DNA from: a virus
Virus record (IMG/VR): IMGVR_UViG_3300033404_000002
Span: 1 to 59,688 of that record
Reading direction: 5' to 3' (one strand)
Length of the DNA stretch: 59,688 nt
Shown: positions 37,742 to 44,828 of the stretch, piece after piece
How positions within the stretch are numbered: position 1 is the first letter of the stretch
Layout of the letters: each line of letters begins with the position of its first letter
The notes under the pieces: model-generated
The model's input: only the letters and a program-made list of their open reading frames with translations
Databases searched by the model: none
Told to the model about the DNA's origin: nothing
Position numbers and translations under genes: made by a program

Positions 37742-38311
37742 GTGACCGGACTGTCAGCCGAAACGGTGCTCTGGCGCTGCCTCGCCCTGCAGCAGCGCCT
37801 GGAATCGATCCCCAGCCGCCCGCTCGCCCACGCCCGCGGCCTGCAGTTTGGCGCCCGCTGTATCGCCTGCCGCCGGCCGGCCGAAGAGGCGCGGCTCGAG
37901 GAGTACGACGCGGAGCGCCGCGCCAGCCGCTGGCTGTGCATGCACTGCGGCTGCGCATGGCCGGTGAACGTGGCGTTTCTGCTCCGCGGCGGGCTGCACG
38001 AGACCCGCCGCAGCGGCCGCGCCGACGAGCTCGCCGAGCTCGCCACGCTGCGCGCCATCCTCGAGCGGCTCACCGCACGCCAGCAGGTGACCTACCTGCT
38101 CCTATATCAGTATGAAAACATTAGGGATTTCGATCTTTTGGCCGCGGCTCTGCGCAGCCGCTTCCCGCGCATGGCCGTGCCGCACGGCAGCCGCGGACCG
38201 CGCCCGGAGCAGTGGAGCGCGTGGGCTGCCCGCACCGTGGTCACCGAGTCGCGCGCGCGCATCACAGCGGAAATCCGCGCACGCGGCCTTGCCCCTGCGC
38301 TGGTCGGCTGA
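37742..38311 (+). CDS. Zinc-ribbon protein of unknown function
   Basis: 189 residues, GTG start at 37742. CIAC (about 40-43) and CMHC (about 70-73) form a zinc ribbon with a conserved Trp-Pro after it. The C-terminal 100 residues are helical, with LATLRAILERLTARQQVTYL and a basic end, possibly nucleic-acid binding. A half-site TTGATA lies at 37727. Confidence 0.5.
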   Translation: MTGLSAETVLWRCLALQQRLESIPSRPLAHARGLQFGARCIACRRPAEEARLEEYDAERRASRWLCMHCGCAWPVNVAFLLRGGLHETRRSGRADELAELATLRAILERLTARQQVTYLLLYQYENIRDFDLLAAALRSRFPRMAVPHGSRGPRPEQWSAWAARTVVTESRARITAEIRARGLAPALVG

Positions 38312-38313
38312 GC

Positions 38314-38556
38314 ATGCCTTGGGAGCGCTGCATCGGCCTCGAGCCGCCCACAGCCGAGGTCATGAACCGCTGGGAAGCTGAGGGCTGGCAGCGCATACAG
38401 GTCATCGCAGCGCCCGCCACGCACTCCCAGACCGGCGAGTCCGCCGGAGCGGTCTACGTCGTCTGGCTGTGGCGCCCCAGAGGGGGCACCTACAAGCGTC
38501 CCGCGTTCCCCGTACGCCTGGCACCGCGCGCTCTCGGTCCTCTCGATGACGCCTGA
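38314..38556 (+). CDS. Small unknown protein
   Basis: 80 residues; start two bases after the previous stop. Contains MNRWEAEGWQRIQVIAAPAT and GAVYVVWLWRPRGG, a small beta-rich unit. Overlaps the HTH gene by 11 bases. Confidence 0.5.
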   Translation: MPWERCIGLEPPTAEVMNRWEAEGWQRIQVIAAPATHSQTGESAGAVYVVWLWRPRGGTYKRPAFPVRLAPRALGPLDDA

Positions 38557-38893
38557 GGACGACGATCTGGACTCGCTTGACCCCGAGCCGCCGCGCTTTC
38601 CCCGGACGCCCTACCGCACTCCCCGCAAGTCCCAGCGGCGGACGATCAGCGCGGAGCCTGAAGCGGTGAGCATCCCCGAAGCCGCGCGCCTACTCGGCGT
38701 GCACGAGCAGACGGTGCGCAACTGGATCCGGCGCAACGCGATCCGCGCGTTCCACACGCCCTCGCCCGGAGGGTCCAAGTATGGCCAGCGCTGGCGCATC
38801 ACGCGCGACGACATTGCGCGCTTCCGCGTGCGCAACCTCAACAGCACCGAGCCGATCCGCGCACGGAAGATCCGCTCAAAGCTACTGCCTTGA
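38546..38893 (+). CDS. Excisionase/MerR-type DNA-binding protein
   Basis: 115 residues. After a disordered, Pro/Asp/Arg-rich 40 residues comes VSIPEAARLLGVHEQTVRNW and GQRWRITRDDIARF, the winged HTH of the excisionase (HTH_17) family. With no recombinase in the genome it is more likely a transcriptional regulator. A TATCGA-type element lies two bases after its stop. Confidence 0.7.
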   Translation: MTPEDDDLDSLDPEPPRFPRTPYRTPRKSQRRTISAEPEAVSIPEAARLLGVHEQTVRNWIRRNAIRAFHTPSPGGSKYGQRWRITRDDIARFRVRNLNSTEPIRARKIRSKLLP

Positions 38894-38894
38894 G

Positions 38895-38910
38895 TATCGA
38901 TTTCTCGATC
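38895..38910. promoter_or_regulatory. TATCGA-type element with extended -10 downstream
   Basis: TATCGATTTCTCGATC, one mismatch from consensus, followed after three bases by TGCTATGCT, a good extended -10. The predicted transcript would start just before the DUF1643 gene. Confidence 0.6.
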
Positions 38911-38938
38911 GCGTGCTATGCTCCCGCCCGTGGTCAAG

Positions 38939-39484
38939 ATGAGCGCACAGATCGGCTCCGAGCAACGCACTGCATGGTATTCCGCCTGCGGACACTACCG
39001 CTACCAGCTCAACGTGGCATGGGAGAGCATGCTACCGGCAGTGCAGTTTATCGGGCTCAATCCCTCGACCGCGACCGAGCGGCAGGACGACCCGACCGTG
39101 CGCCGCTGTAAGCGCTTCGCGGAGGGCTGGGGCTACGGAACGCTGGTCATGACGAATCTCGCCGCGTTCCGCGCCACCGATCCCGCGCGGATGCACAGCG
39201 CACCAGACCCGATCGGACCGGAGAACGACGTGGAATTTCTCGGCTCGCGCGGGCCCGCCGTCGTGATCTGCGCGTGGGGCACGCACGCCAAGGATCCGGC
39301 GCTGTACCGCCACAGCCTCGCCGTGCTCGCCAAACTCAGCCAGCGCGCGCACGTGCTCCGGCTCACCCGCGAGGGCTTTCCGAGCCACCCGCTGTATCTG
39401 CCCGCCGCCTTGCGCCCCGTGCCCTACCACGCAGCGCAGCCCCCGCTCTCGATGGCGGGCAGTGCCGAGCAGCCCGCACGGTGA
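38939..39484 (+). CDS. DUF1643 family protein
   Basis: 181 residues from the ATG at 38939. The signature is plain: FIGLNPSTATERQDDPTVRR, CKRFAEGWGYGTLVMTNLAA, ATDPARMHSAPDPIGPEND and VVICAWGTHAKDP, ending in SHPLYL. DUF1643 proteins are common in phages and mobile elements; their function is unknown to me. GTGA overlap with the next gene. Confidence 0.82.
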   Translation: MSAQIGSEQRTAWYSACGHYRYQLNVAWESMLPAVQFIGLNPSTATERQDDPTVRRCKRFAEGWGYGTLVMTNLAAFRATDPARMHSAPDPIGPENDVEFLGSRGPAVVICAWGTHAKDPALYRHSLAVLAKLSQRAHVLRLTREGFPSHPLYLPAALRPVPYHAAQPPLSMAGSAEQPAR

Positions 39485-39729
39485 ACAGCCGCCCGTGCCG
39501 CTACTGCGGGATGCAAATCGCGTTCGTGAAGCACGTCGGATCCGGCCGCATGCTACCGCTGCAGTTGGTGAAAAATGTGTATGGCATCGAGGGCGAGCTC
39601 GCCACGCCGCACAATCTCGGCGAGAGCTACGTCAGCCACTGGGAAACGTGCCCCAACGTGGCCGACGCGAAGGCGGACGCAGCGCGCGCACTCGAGGATG
39701 AGTGCAAGCGCGCGGATCCCGACTCATGA
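39481..39729 (+). CDS. Small zinc-finger protein
   Basis: 82 residues, GTG start. CRYCGMQIAFVKHVGSGRML and a later HWETCP (His and Cys about 40 residues on) give a CxxC...HxxxC zinc finger seen in many phage small proteins. Function unknown. Confidence 0.6.
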   Translation: MNSRPCRYCGMQIAFVKHVGSGRMLPLQLVKNVYGIEGELATPHNLGESYVSHWETCPNVADAKADAARALEDECKRADPDS

Positions 39730-40109
39730 GCGAGCGCATGGAAGGCAACGCCACGCGGATGAGCACGAATGAAGAGCTGCGCTTTCTCGCGCGCATCCTG
39801 TGCGGACCGCAAACCGGAGCTCTGTTCAGCAACCGGCATAAAGGACACTGGGGCAATCAAAGCCTCGACTGGCTGTGTGCCCGCGCACGCGAAGAGCTCC
39901 ACGAGCTACAGGTCGCAATTCGCGCGTTCAACGGCGCGGACGAGGACGCGCTCGGCCGCACGCTGGAAGCGCTCGAGCATGAGTGCGCCGACGTGGCCAA
40001 TTTCGTCGCGATGATTCTGGACGTGGCTCGCGCGCGCGTACACGAGCACAATGAGCAACGTGAGAGCGAAGTGGACCGAGCACCGCGTCGCCCCACTGAT
40101 GGGCAATAA
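39726..40109 (+). CDS. MazG-like nucleotide pyrophosphohydrolase
   Basis: 127 residues, ATGA overlap. GHWGNQSLDWLCARAREELH followed by HECADVANFVAMILDVA gives the helical EE-x-x-E ... E-x-x-D arrangement of the all-alpha NTP-PPase (MazG/dUTPase-like) superfamily. Such enzymes cleave NTPs or dNTPs to monophosphates, and phage forms may adjust nucleotide pools or alarmones. Substrate not predictable. Confidence 0.7.
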   Translation: MSERMEGNATRMSTNEELRFLARILCGPQTGALFSNRHKGHWGNQSLDWLCARAREELHELQVAIRAFNGADEDALGRTLEALEHECADVANFVAMILDVARARVHEHNEQRESEVDRAPRRPTDGQ

Positions 40110-40269
40110 TCAGCGCTGCGAGCGCTGCGGCGAGGTGATCGTCCGCATCGACCCGTGCCTAGGCTCGACCTGCTTTAGGCCCGGCGTGGTCTACCGCAGC
40201 GCGAATCTCGCGGTGGCCGAATTGCCCAGCGGCGAGCACGCCGTGCCCTGCGAGCCGTGGTTCGGCTGA
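40099..40269 (+). CDS. Small zinc-binding protein
   Basis: 56 residues from ATG 40099; an ATG at 40051 would give 72 residues overlapping the MazG-like gene more. CERC near the start and a later DPCLGSTC give zinc ligands. Unknown. Confidence 0.5.
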   Translation: MGNNQRCERCGEVIVRIDPCLGSTCFRPGVVYRSANLAVAELPSGEHAVPCEPWFG

Positions 40270-40436
40270 TCTGCTTTTACTGCGCGCGGAGCGTCTCGGA
40301 CGAGCTGCCCGAGGGCTCCGTCCTGCGCGCGATCGCGATCTGCCCAGAGTGCATCGAACGCGCAGGCGATGACGTCTGGGACGCGCTCGCGCTTGCGATA
40401 GGGCCACCCAAAGCCCTGGGATGTGACGAGTGCTAA
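40257..40436 (+). CDS. 59-residue double-CxxC protein (previously uncalled)
   Basis: GTG start at 40257 overlapping the end of the preceding gene; stop TAA at 40434-40436. VRLICFYCARSVSDELPEGS and AIAICPECIERAG give CxxC and CPEC knuckles 25 residues apart, plus a terminal CDEC. It fills what would otherwise be a 250-base gap, and resembles small phage zinc ribbons. Confidence 0.6.
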   Translation: MVRLICFYCARSVSDELPEGSVLRAIAICPECIERAGDDVWDALALAIGPPKALGCDEC

Positions 40437-40474
40437 GGGTTTCGCCGGATCCGTCGATACGGCTAGCGTAGCTC

Positions 40475-40490
40475 TATCCACTAGTCGATA
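40475..40490. promoter_or_regulatory. TATCGA-type element, one mismatch
   Basis: TATCCACTAGTCGATA leads into GATAAT (40487-40492), a near-consensus -10, in the 89-base gap before the 40526 gene. Downstream comes GGGGCACAGACAGTCTGG, a CAGAC box shared with the 17.6-kb and 40.9-kb copies. Confidence 0.7.
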
Positions 40491-40525
40491 ATGCAGGGGC
40501 ACAGACAGTCTGGAGTGTCGCCCGC

Positions 40526-40921
40526 ATGCCCCCGCAGCCAACGCGCACGAACGTCTATCTCGAGCTGCCGCTCGATGCCGCAGACGCCCTCATCGCCTGC
40601 AACGTCCTGGACGCGCACGCCGATCGCCTGACCACGGGCTGCAGCGCGCGCACAAACCCGAGCGCGTACGACCGCGCCCATGCCCTGCGCGTCCTCGTGC
40701 TGCTCATCGAGCGCGGCTGCGAGCTCAGCTGGGGCGCCCTGTGGCCGCAGGCGAGCTCGCCCATTCGCTACGAGCTGCCGCTGTTTCCCGCCGCGGCGCT
40801 CCTCTTGCTCGAGACGCTCGAGCTAGAAAAAGCACTGCTGCCGCTGCGCACCGCGCTCGAGCGCCTGTGCGTCCAGACCTGGGGCGAGGACTGGACCGAG
40901 CTGCTGGGCATCGATGAATAG
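40526..40921 (+). CDS. Unknown helical protein
   Basis: 131 residues. Helical and Leu-rich (YDRAHALRVLVLLIERGCEL, PAAALLLLETLELEKALLP). It forms its own small transcription unit behind a TATCGA-type element. No family recognised. Confidence 0.55.
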   Translation: MPPQPTRTNVYLELPLDAADALIACNVLDAHADRLTTGCSARTNPSAYDRAHALRVLVLLIERGCELSWGALWPQASSPIRYELPLFPAAALLLLETLELEKALLPLRTALERLCVQTWGEDWTELLGIDE

Positions 40922-40934
40922 GGCTCAAGTCCTC

Positions 40935-40950
40935 TATCGAGAGGTCGATA
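40935..40950. promoter_or_regulatory. TATCGA-N4-TCGATA element (perfect)
   Basis: TATCGAGAGGTCGATA, perfect inverted repeat, in the gap before the 41003 gene. It is preceded by GGCTCAAGTCCTC and followed by an AGTCTG...CAGACT hairpin. Confidence 0.8.
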
Positions 40951-41002
40951 AGTCTGGTGGGTAGACAGACTCCGACTCAACATTCGCTGAAAGGTACACA
41001 CG

Positions 41003-41380
41003 ATGGACACGAAAAAGATACTCACAGCCACATTGACCGACCGAGCGCCCGTCAATTTCCTCGAGAACGCGTGGCCGCGTATCGCGAGCGTCACTGGCGA
41101 TTCGTACTCCGGTCATGACGGTGCAGTGCATGATCAAGCGCGCGCGCAAGGCGAGCTCGATCAGTACTGGATCCGGGTCCGACGTCACACGGACGGCCGA
41201 GTGCTAGTGTACGCCGGCGTCGAGACCGGATGGCACAGTGACCTCAAGCAGTGGAAGGGCGGAGAACTGCTCGACGCTGGCGAGGATATCGCGCAGACCA
41301 TCAAGCGCGTCACAAGGGGACGCATGCCAGACTGGGTCGCGGACGAGTGCATCGCAGAGCTGCCCGCGGAGCGCATCTGA
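41003..41380 (+). CDS. Conserved-looking protein of unknown function
   Basis: 125 residues, GAAAGG before the ATG. Contains WPRIASVTGDSYSGHDGAVH, YWIRVRRHTDGRVLVYAGVE and GELLDAGEDIAQTIKRVTRG, a beta-then-alpha layout that I associate with a widespread phage hypothetical family. First gene of a three-gene unit behind a perfect TATCGA element. Confidence 0.6.
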   Translation: MDTKKILTATLTDRAPVNFLENAWPRIASVTGDSYSGHDGAVHDQARAQGELDQYWIRVRRHTDGRVLVYAGVETGWHSDLKQWKGGELLDAGEDIAQTIKRVTRGRMPDWVADECIAELPAERI

Positions 41381-41628
41381 TGCCGCGCGCGGAGATCATC
41401 GAGCAGGGGAACGGACTCGCGGGCGCGGGCGAGTACGTCGCCGGCGACGATGGGCAAGTCTACGTCATCACAGACGAGCTCGGCGGCCGCATCCGGACTG
41501 GGCCGGCCGGCTGCGGAAATCGGTACGACGCGCTCGTCGAGCTCGCGCACTGGAGCGACGTCAGCGACGACGACGAGCCGTACTGCTCCGCAACGATCTC
41601 TGAGGACGAGGGCGAGGCCGACGCGTGA
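41380..41628 (+). CDS. Small acidic protein
   Basis: 82 residues, TGATG overlap. GEYVAGDDGQVYVITDELGG and an acidic C-terminus (DVSDDDEPYC ... EDEGEADA). Possibly a DNA-mimic-like protein by charge, but nothing else supports that. Unknown. Confidence 0.55.
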   Translation: MPRAEIIEQGNGLAGAGEYVAGDDGQVYVITDELGGRIRTGPAGCGNRYDALVELAHWSDVSDDDEPYCSATISEDEGEADA

Positions 41629-41903
41629 AAGTCAGTCTCAGGCTCGCACCGCGCAAATTCGTGCAGGTCGACGTCCTCGACTCCCGCTGTCCGCTCCGTC
41701 CCTGCTTCTGGTCGACCGAGCACATGATCCGCAGCGCAGGCGCAGGCGCCTCGGGCACCTCGTCGCGCAGTAGCGGCATGCTGGTCTGCGGACACCGAGA
41801 TCAGACCGGGTGCCCGCAGCCGATCCCGGAGCCGCTGCCCAAAGCCGATGCGCACTACCTGCGCAAGGACCGCGCCTGGCAGAAATCCGAACCGAAGGGC
41901 TAA
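41625..41903 (+). CDS. Small Cys-containing protein
   Basis: 92 residues, GTGA overlap. KVSLRLAPRKFVQVDVLDSR, CPLRPCFW, then CGHRDQTGCP: four cysteines and a histidine could bind metal. Basic C-terminus. Unknown. Confidence 0.5.
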   Translation: MKVSLRLAPRKFVQVDVLDSRCPLRPCFWSTEHMIRSAGAGASGTSSRSSGMLVCGHRDQTGCPQPIPEPLPKADAHYLRKDRAWQKSEPKG

Positions 41904-41910
41904 AGGTTTC

Positions 41911-41926
41911 TATCGAGAGGTCGATA
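41911..41926. promoter_or_regulatory. TATCGA-N4-TCGATA element (perfect)
   Basis: TATCGAGAGGTCGATA, identical to the 40935 copy, preceded by GGCTAAAGGTTTC. Located 50 bases before the 41962 start. Confidence 0.8.
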
Positions 41927-41961
41927 AGTAGGTCATGAACAGCAACAAGGAGCGAGCAACC

Positions 41962-42165
41962 ATGACCAAGAATCAAGCCCGGATCCTGGACCGACAGACC
42001 AACGCAATCGCGGGCGTTCTCCTGCGGGCTAACGTGACGCACCCGAGCCAGACCACGATGAAGGACTACCGCCGAGCCGAGCGGAAGGCCCACGCCGACG
42101 GCGAGCGCGTCCGGCGCCAGCTCGGCATTGAGTCGCTCACCGATCGGTGCTACGACGGGGCCTGA
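41962..42165 (+). CDS. Small basic protein
   Basis: 67 residues from ATG 41962 (AAGGAG upstream); an in-frame ATG at 41935 lies closer to the element. Basic and helical (MTKNQARILDRQTNAIAGVL, MKDYRRAERKAHADGERVRR). Could be nucleic-acid binding. Monocistronic unit. Confidence 0.55.
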   Translation: MTKNQARILDRQTNAIAGVLLRANVTHPSQTTMKDYRRAERKAHADGERVRRQLGIESLTDRCYDGA

Positions 42166-42196
42166 GGGCCTCGCCCCTCGGGGGGCTAAAGGTTTC

Positions 42197-42212
42197 TATC
42201 GAGCGGTCGATA
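42197..42212. promoter_or_regulatory. TATCGA-N4-TCGATA element (perfect)
   Basis: TATCGAGCGGTCGATA, preceded by the same GGCTAAAGGTTTC as the 41911 copy. Drives or controls the 42278 secreted-protein gene. Confidence 0.8.
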
Positions 42213-42232
42213 CAGAGAGAGAGAGTTCAAAC

Positions 42233-42256
42233 GTGGGCCGCTGGGGGGCGGCCCAC
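42233..42256 (+). promoter_or_regulatory. 5' leader hairpin before the secreted protein gene
   Basis: GTGGGCCGC and GCGGCCCAC pair perfectly (9 bp) around TGGGGG. The purine-rich AGAGAGAGAA ribosome site follows 5 bases later, so the structure may tune translation or mRNA stability of the 42278 gene. Confidence 0.55.
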
Positions 42257-42277
42257 ACTCAAGAGAGAGAACACAGC

Positions 42278-42724
42278 ATGAATCACCGAAGCACGTTCGC
42301 CTCGATCCTCGCGGTCGCAGTCCTGGTCACCCTCGCACCCGCCCAGAGCCACGCCGGCGAGACCGGCAATTACTTCGCCGCAGCCGGCCAGAAACTCGGG
42401 TTTGGCGCGCTCAGCGCGCTCTACTCTCCGCTCGAGCTCATCGTCACGCCCGTCGCCTTCGGCCTGCAGATGGACCGAGACGGGCGCTCCCTGCTCGGTG
42501 TGCTGTGCGGCATCCCCGCCGGCGCCGTCAACATGAGCATGCGGCTGGCGGAAGGCTCGCGCGACGTGCTCACATTCCCGCTCACCACAGGCGCGCGCGA
42601 CTACGGGTTTTCGGCATCGCCCCACGTCACCGGGTGGAACATGCTACGGGTCGAACGACCGCAGGCCCACAGCATCCCGGCGTTCTCGCCCCAGAAGCGC
42701 AGCGCGATCCCCTCGCTCGACTAG
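42278..42724 (+). CDS. Secreted TIGR04073-like protein
   Basis: 148 residues. Signal peptide MNHRSTFASILAVAVLVTLA with cleavage near SHA-GET. The mature part (KLGFGALSALYSPLELIVTP, GIPAGAVNMSMRLAEGSRDV, LTFPLTTGARDYGF) resembles the TIGR04073 family of exported proteins, which bacteria with exosortase systems carry in several copies; function unknown. Rare in a phage and expressed from its own element-controlled unit, so it may alter the envelope of the infected or lysogenic cell (inference). Confidence 0.6.
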   Translation: MNHRSTFASILAVAVLVTLAPAQSHAGETGNYFAAAGQKLGFGALSALYSPLELIVTPVAFGLQMDRDGRSLLGVLCGIPAGAVNMSMRLAEGSRDVLTFPLTTGARDYGFSASPHVTGWNMLRVERPQAHSIPAFSPQKRSAIPSLD

Positions 42725-42820
42725 GCGCCCTCGCCCCGCTCCCGGCCCGTCCCGCGCCGGCTGTCGCCTGCCCCGTCCCGCAGGCCGCAGCCGGCGCACT
42801 GCGTTTCGCGCGCCGGTATC

Positions 42821-43759
42821 ATGGCTGCACACGCGCGGCACCGAGAGCTGCGCTGCGGAGGGTATGTGCCGACACAGAACGATGCGCTGGCCTTGCTGCG
42901 GCGCGCTGCCGCAGCGGAGTGCTACCGACTGCACCCGCAGGTGCGCCTTGAGCTCGCGGCCGATGATCTCGTCGGCGAGATGATCGTGCGGCTGGGCGCA
43001 GACCTCAGCCGCATTCACTGCCGGGCCTTCGCTCGTCAGCTCGCGCGCAACGTCTGCACCGACTGGCAGCGCAAGCTGCTCGGCCAGACACCCGGCGGAC
43101 GGCTCGCGCGCCAGCGCTATCAGAGCGCAGCCTACGGCAGCTCCGCCATCGCGGACGCGGACGAGGGCGCGGACGATCCGAGCGCACCGCGGGTCTGGCA
43201 ACGAGTAGACCCGCGCACGGCAGAAGCGGCGCTGATCGCGCAGCAACCCGCGCTCGCCGACCGCCTGCGGGATCTGCCCACGCTTGAGCGCCGTGCACTG
43301 CTGCTGCGCACCCGCGGCCTGCCACACCGAGCGGTCTGCGAGCAGCTCGGACTGCAGCGCACGAGCATCGGCTACTCGGTCGCGCTCGAGCACCGCGGAC
43401 TGCGCCGCCTTGAGGGCGCGCGCATCGCAGAGCGCATCGCGCACCGACCACGCCGGCCGCTCGCGCTCCGGTCCGAGCCGCCCGATCCGCGCCCGCCGAT
43501 GCTCGTGCACAGCGCTTTCAGTCGCTACCTGGATCATGCCCAGCTGCCCGCGCTCTCGCTCGCCGACCGCACCCTGATCACCGCCAAGGCTGCCGGCATC
43601 CCGCACCGCGAGATCTGCGCCATGCTCGGCAAACCCGAGCGCTACATCCCGGTCGTGCCCCAGCGCGCCAAGCGCATCGCGCGCAAGCTCGAGGGCCTTG
43701 CCGTCCGCGCGCGCGTGCGCGCTGCTCAGCGTGCCGCCGCCCGCGAGGTGCTCGCGTGA
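42821..43759 (+). CDS. Sigma-factor-like regulator with two HTH segments
   Basis: 312 residues. Region-2-like part: LAADDLVGEMIVRLGADLSR, FARQLARNVCTDWQRKLLG. Region-4-like part: LERRALLLRTRGLPHRAVCE, QLGLQRTSIGYSVALEHRGL. A second, related HTH occurs near the C-terminus: LADRTLITAKAAGIPHREIC and AMLGKPERYIPVVPQRAKRI. This layout fits an ECF-type sigma factor with a duplicated region 4. It lies just before the lysis genes, where phage late activators are often encoded. GTGA overlap with the holin candidate. Confidence 0.62.
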   Translation: MAAHARHRELRCGGYVPTQNDALALLRRAAAAECYRLHPQVRLELAADDLVGEMIVRLGADLSRIHCRAFARQLARNVCTDWQRKLLGQTPGGRLARQRYQSAAYGSSAIADADEGADDPSAPRVWQRVDPRTAEAALIAQQPALADRLRDLPTLERRALLLRTRGLPHRAVCEQLGLQRTSIGYSVALEHRGLRRLEGARIAERIAHRPRRPLALRSEPPDPRPPMLVHSAFSRYLDHAQLPALSLADRTLITAKAAGIPHREICAMLGKPERYIPVVPQRAKRIARKLEGLAVRARVRAAQRAAAREVLA

Positions 43760-44034
43760 CCGAGTGGGCGGTCGAAGTCCTCGCGCAAACACCGGTCGCG
43801 GTCGCGGTGCTCGCAGCGGTGCAGATGATGCTGCGCCATCAGCAGCGGGTCTATGAACGCTTCCGCAAGGCGCACGAGGACTCCGAGAAGCGCTCGGCCG
43901 AGGTGATCCGAGATTCATCGGAAGCCATCCGGGAGTGCGCGCGTGCGCACGGCGAAGCGAGCGCACGGTTTTCCGAGGCGACGCAGCTGATTCGCCAGCT
44001 CGCAGCCCACCAGGGCGGGCAGGTCGCCGGCTGA
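43756..44034 (+). CDS. Holin candidate (BhlA-like topology)
   Basis: 92 residues, GTG start. One N-terminal hydrophobic helix (VEVLAQTPVAVAVLAAVQMM) followed by a charged coiled coil (RVYERFRKAHEDSEKRSAEV). Directly precedes the endolysin with a TGATG overlap. Single-helix plus charged-tail proteins in this slot are holin or holin-accessory candidates. Confidence 0.6.
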   Translation: MTEWAVEVLAQTPVAVAVLAAVQMMLRHQQRVYERFRKAHEDSEKRSAEVIRDSSEAIRECARAHGEASARFSEATQLIRQLAAHQGGQVAG

Positions 44035-44828
44035 TGAGCGATCCCGAGATCTGCAGCGCGCTACACCTGCAGCTATTGCTCGGACGGCTGGGCGCGAGCT
44101 ACCTCCTGCTCGACGGCCGCATCGACTCCGCCACGGCCGACGCCGTGCGCACCTACCAGCACAGCTCGGGACTCGTCCCGGACGGCGTCGCGGGCCCGAT
44201 CACCCGCGCCGCGCTCACTGCGGACGCGCTCGCCCGCTCGCTCGCGGAGCGATTCGACGCCTTTGACGGCTTTCGCGGCTCGCTCGGCCTGCTCGTGCAG
44301 TGGGAGGGGCACGCCGGCGCGCCCTACGTACCCACCGGTCCGCATTCCGGCCTGACACTCGATCCAGGCTTTGACCTGCGCTTTCACCACGCAGGCGAGC
44401 TGCGCGCACTCTATCGCAACGTGTTCACGGCCAAGCAGCTCGGGGTGCTCGCCGGAGCCTGCGGCCTGAAAAACGCAGACGCACGTGCGTTTTGCGCACA
44501 GCTCGAGCCCGGCGCATTTGCGATCGGCCGCACCGCGGCCGCGCTCGTGCTGCCCCGCATCGCCGCGCCGTACTGGGACGCCGTGCTCAGCGTGACGCAG
44601 CACGTGGTGCTCGCGCCGCCAGCCGTGCAGTCCGCCCTGCTCTCGCTCGCGTACAACGCCGGACCCGACGACCTCGAGCCGCTGCGCGGCATGCTCACCC
44701 GCAAGGACTGGCACCTACTGCCCGCCGCCTTCGCGGCGATCCCCAAGGTACAGGCCCGCCGCGAAGCCGAAGCCGATCTCATCGCGTGGGCGCTTGGCTC
44801 GCGCACCGAGCCCGGGCTACTCGCCTAG
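44034..44828 (+). CDS. Endolysin: peptidoglycan-binding domain plus muramidase
   Basis: 264 residues. Residues about 8-60 form a PG_binding_1 domain (LDGRIDSATADAVRTYQHSS, GLVPDGVAGPITRAAL). The catalytic part starts VQWEGHAGAPYVP with Glu-91 as the expected acid, then SGLTLDPGFDLRF and a later ALLSLAYNAGPDDL, like T4-lysozyme/pesticin-type muramidases. No signal peptide, so it needs the holin. The 3' end overlaps the convergent secreted-protein gene by 12 bases. Confidence 0.82.
   Translation: MSDPEICSALHLQLLLGRLGASYLLLDGRIDSATADAVRTYQHSSGLVPDGVAGPITRAALTADALARSLAERFDAFDGFRGSLGLLVQWEGHAGAPYVPTGPHSGLTLDPGFDLRFHHAGELRALYRNVFTAKQLGVLAGACGLKNADARAFCAQLEPGAFAIGRTAAALVLPRIAAPYWDAVLSVTQHVVLAPPAVQSALLSLAYNAGPDDLEPLRGMLTRKDWHLLPAAFAAIPKVQARREAEADLIAWALGSRTEPGLLA

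Noticed and set aside
38546-38893. Excisionase of an integrated prophage
   Set aside because: No recombinase or attachment-site pair could be found; the HTH family also contains transcription factors.
40452-40458. Extra TCGATA before the 40475 element
   Set aside because: The partner half-site GCCGGA does not match TATCGA; chance or a degenerate second site.
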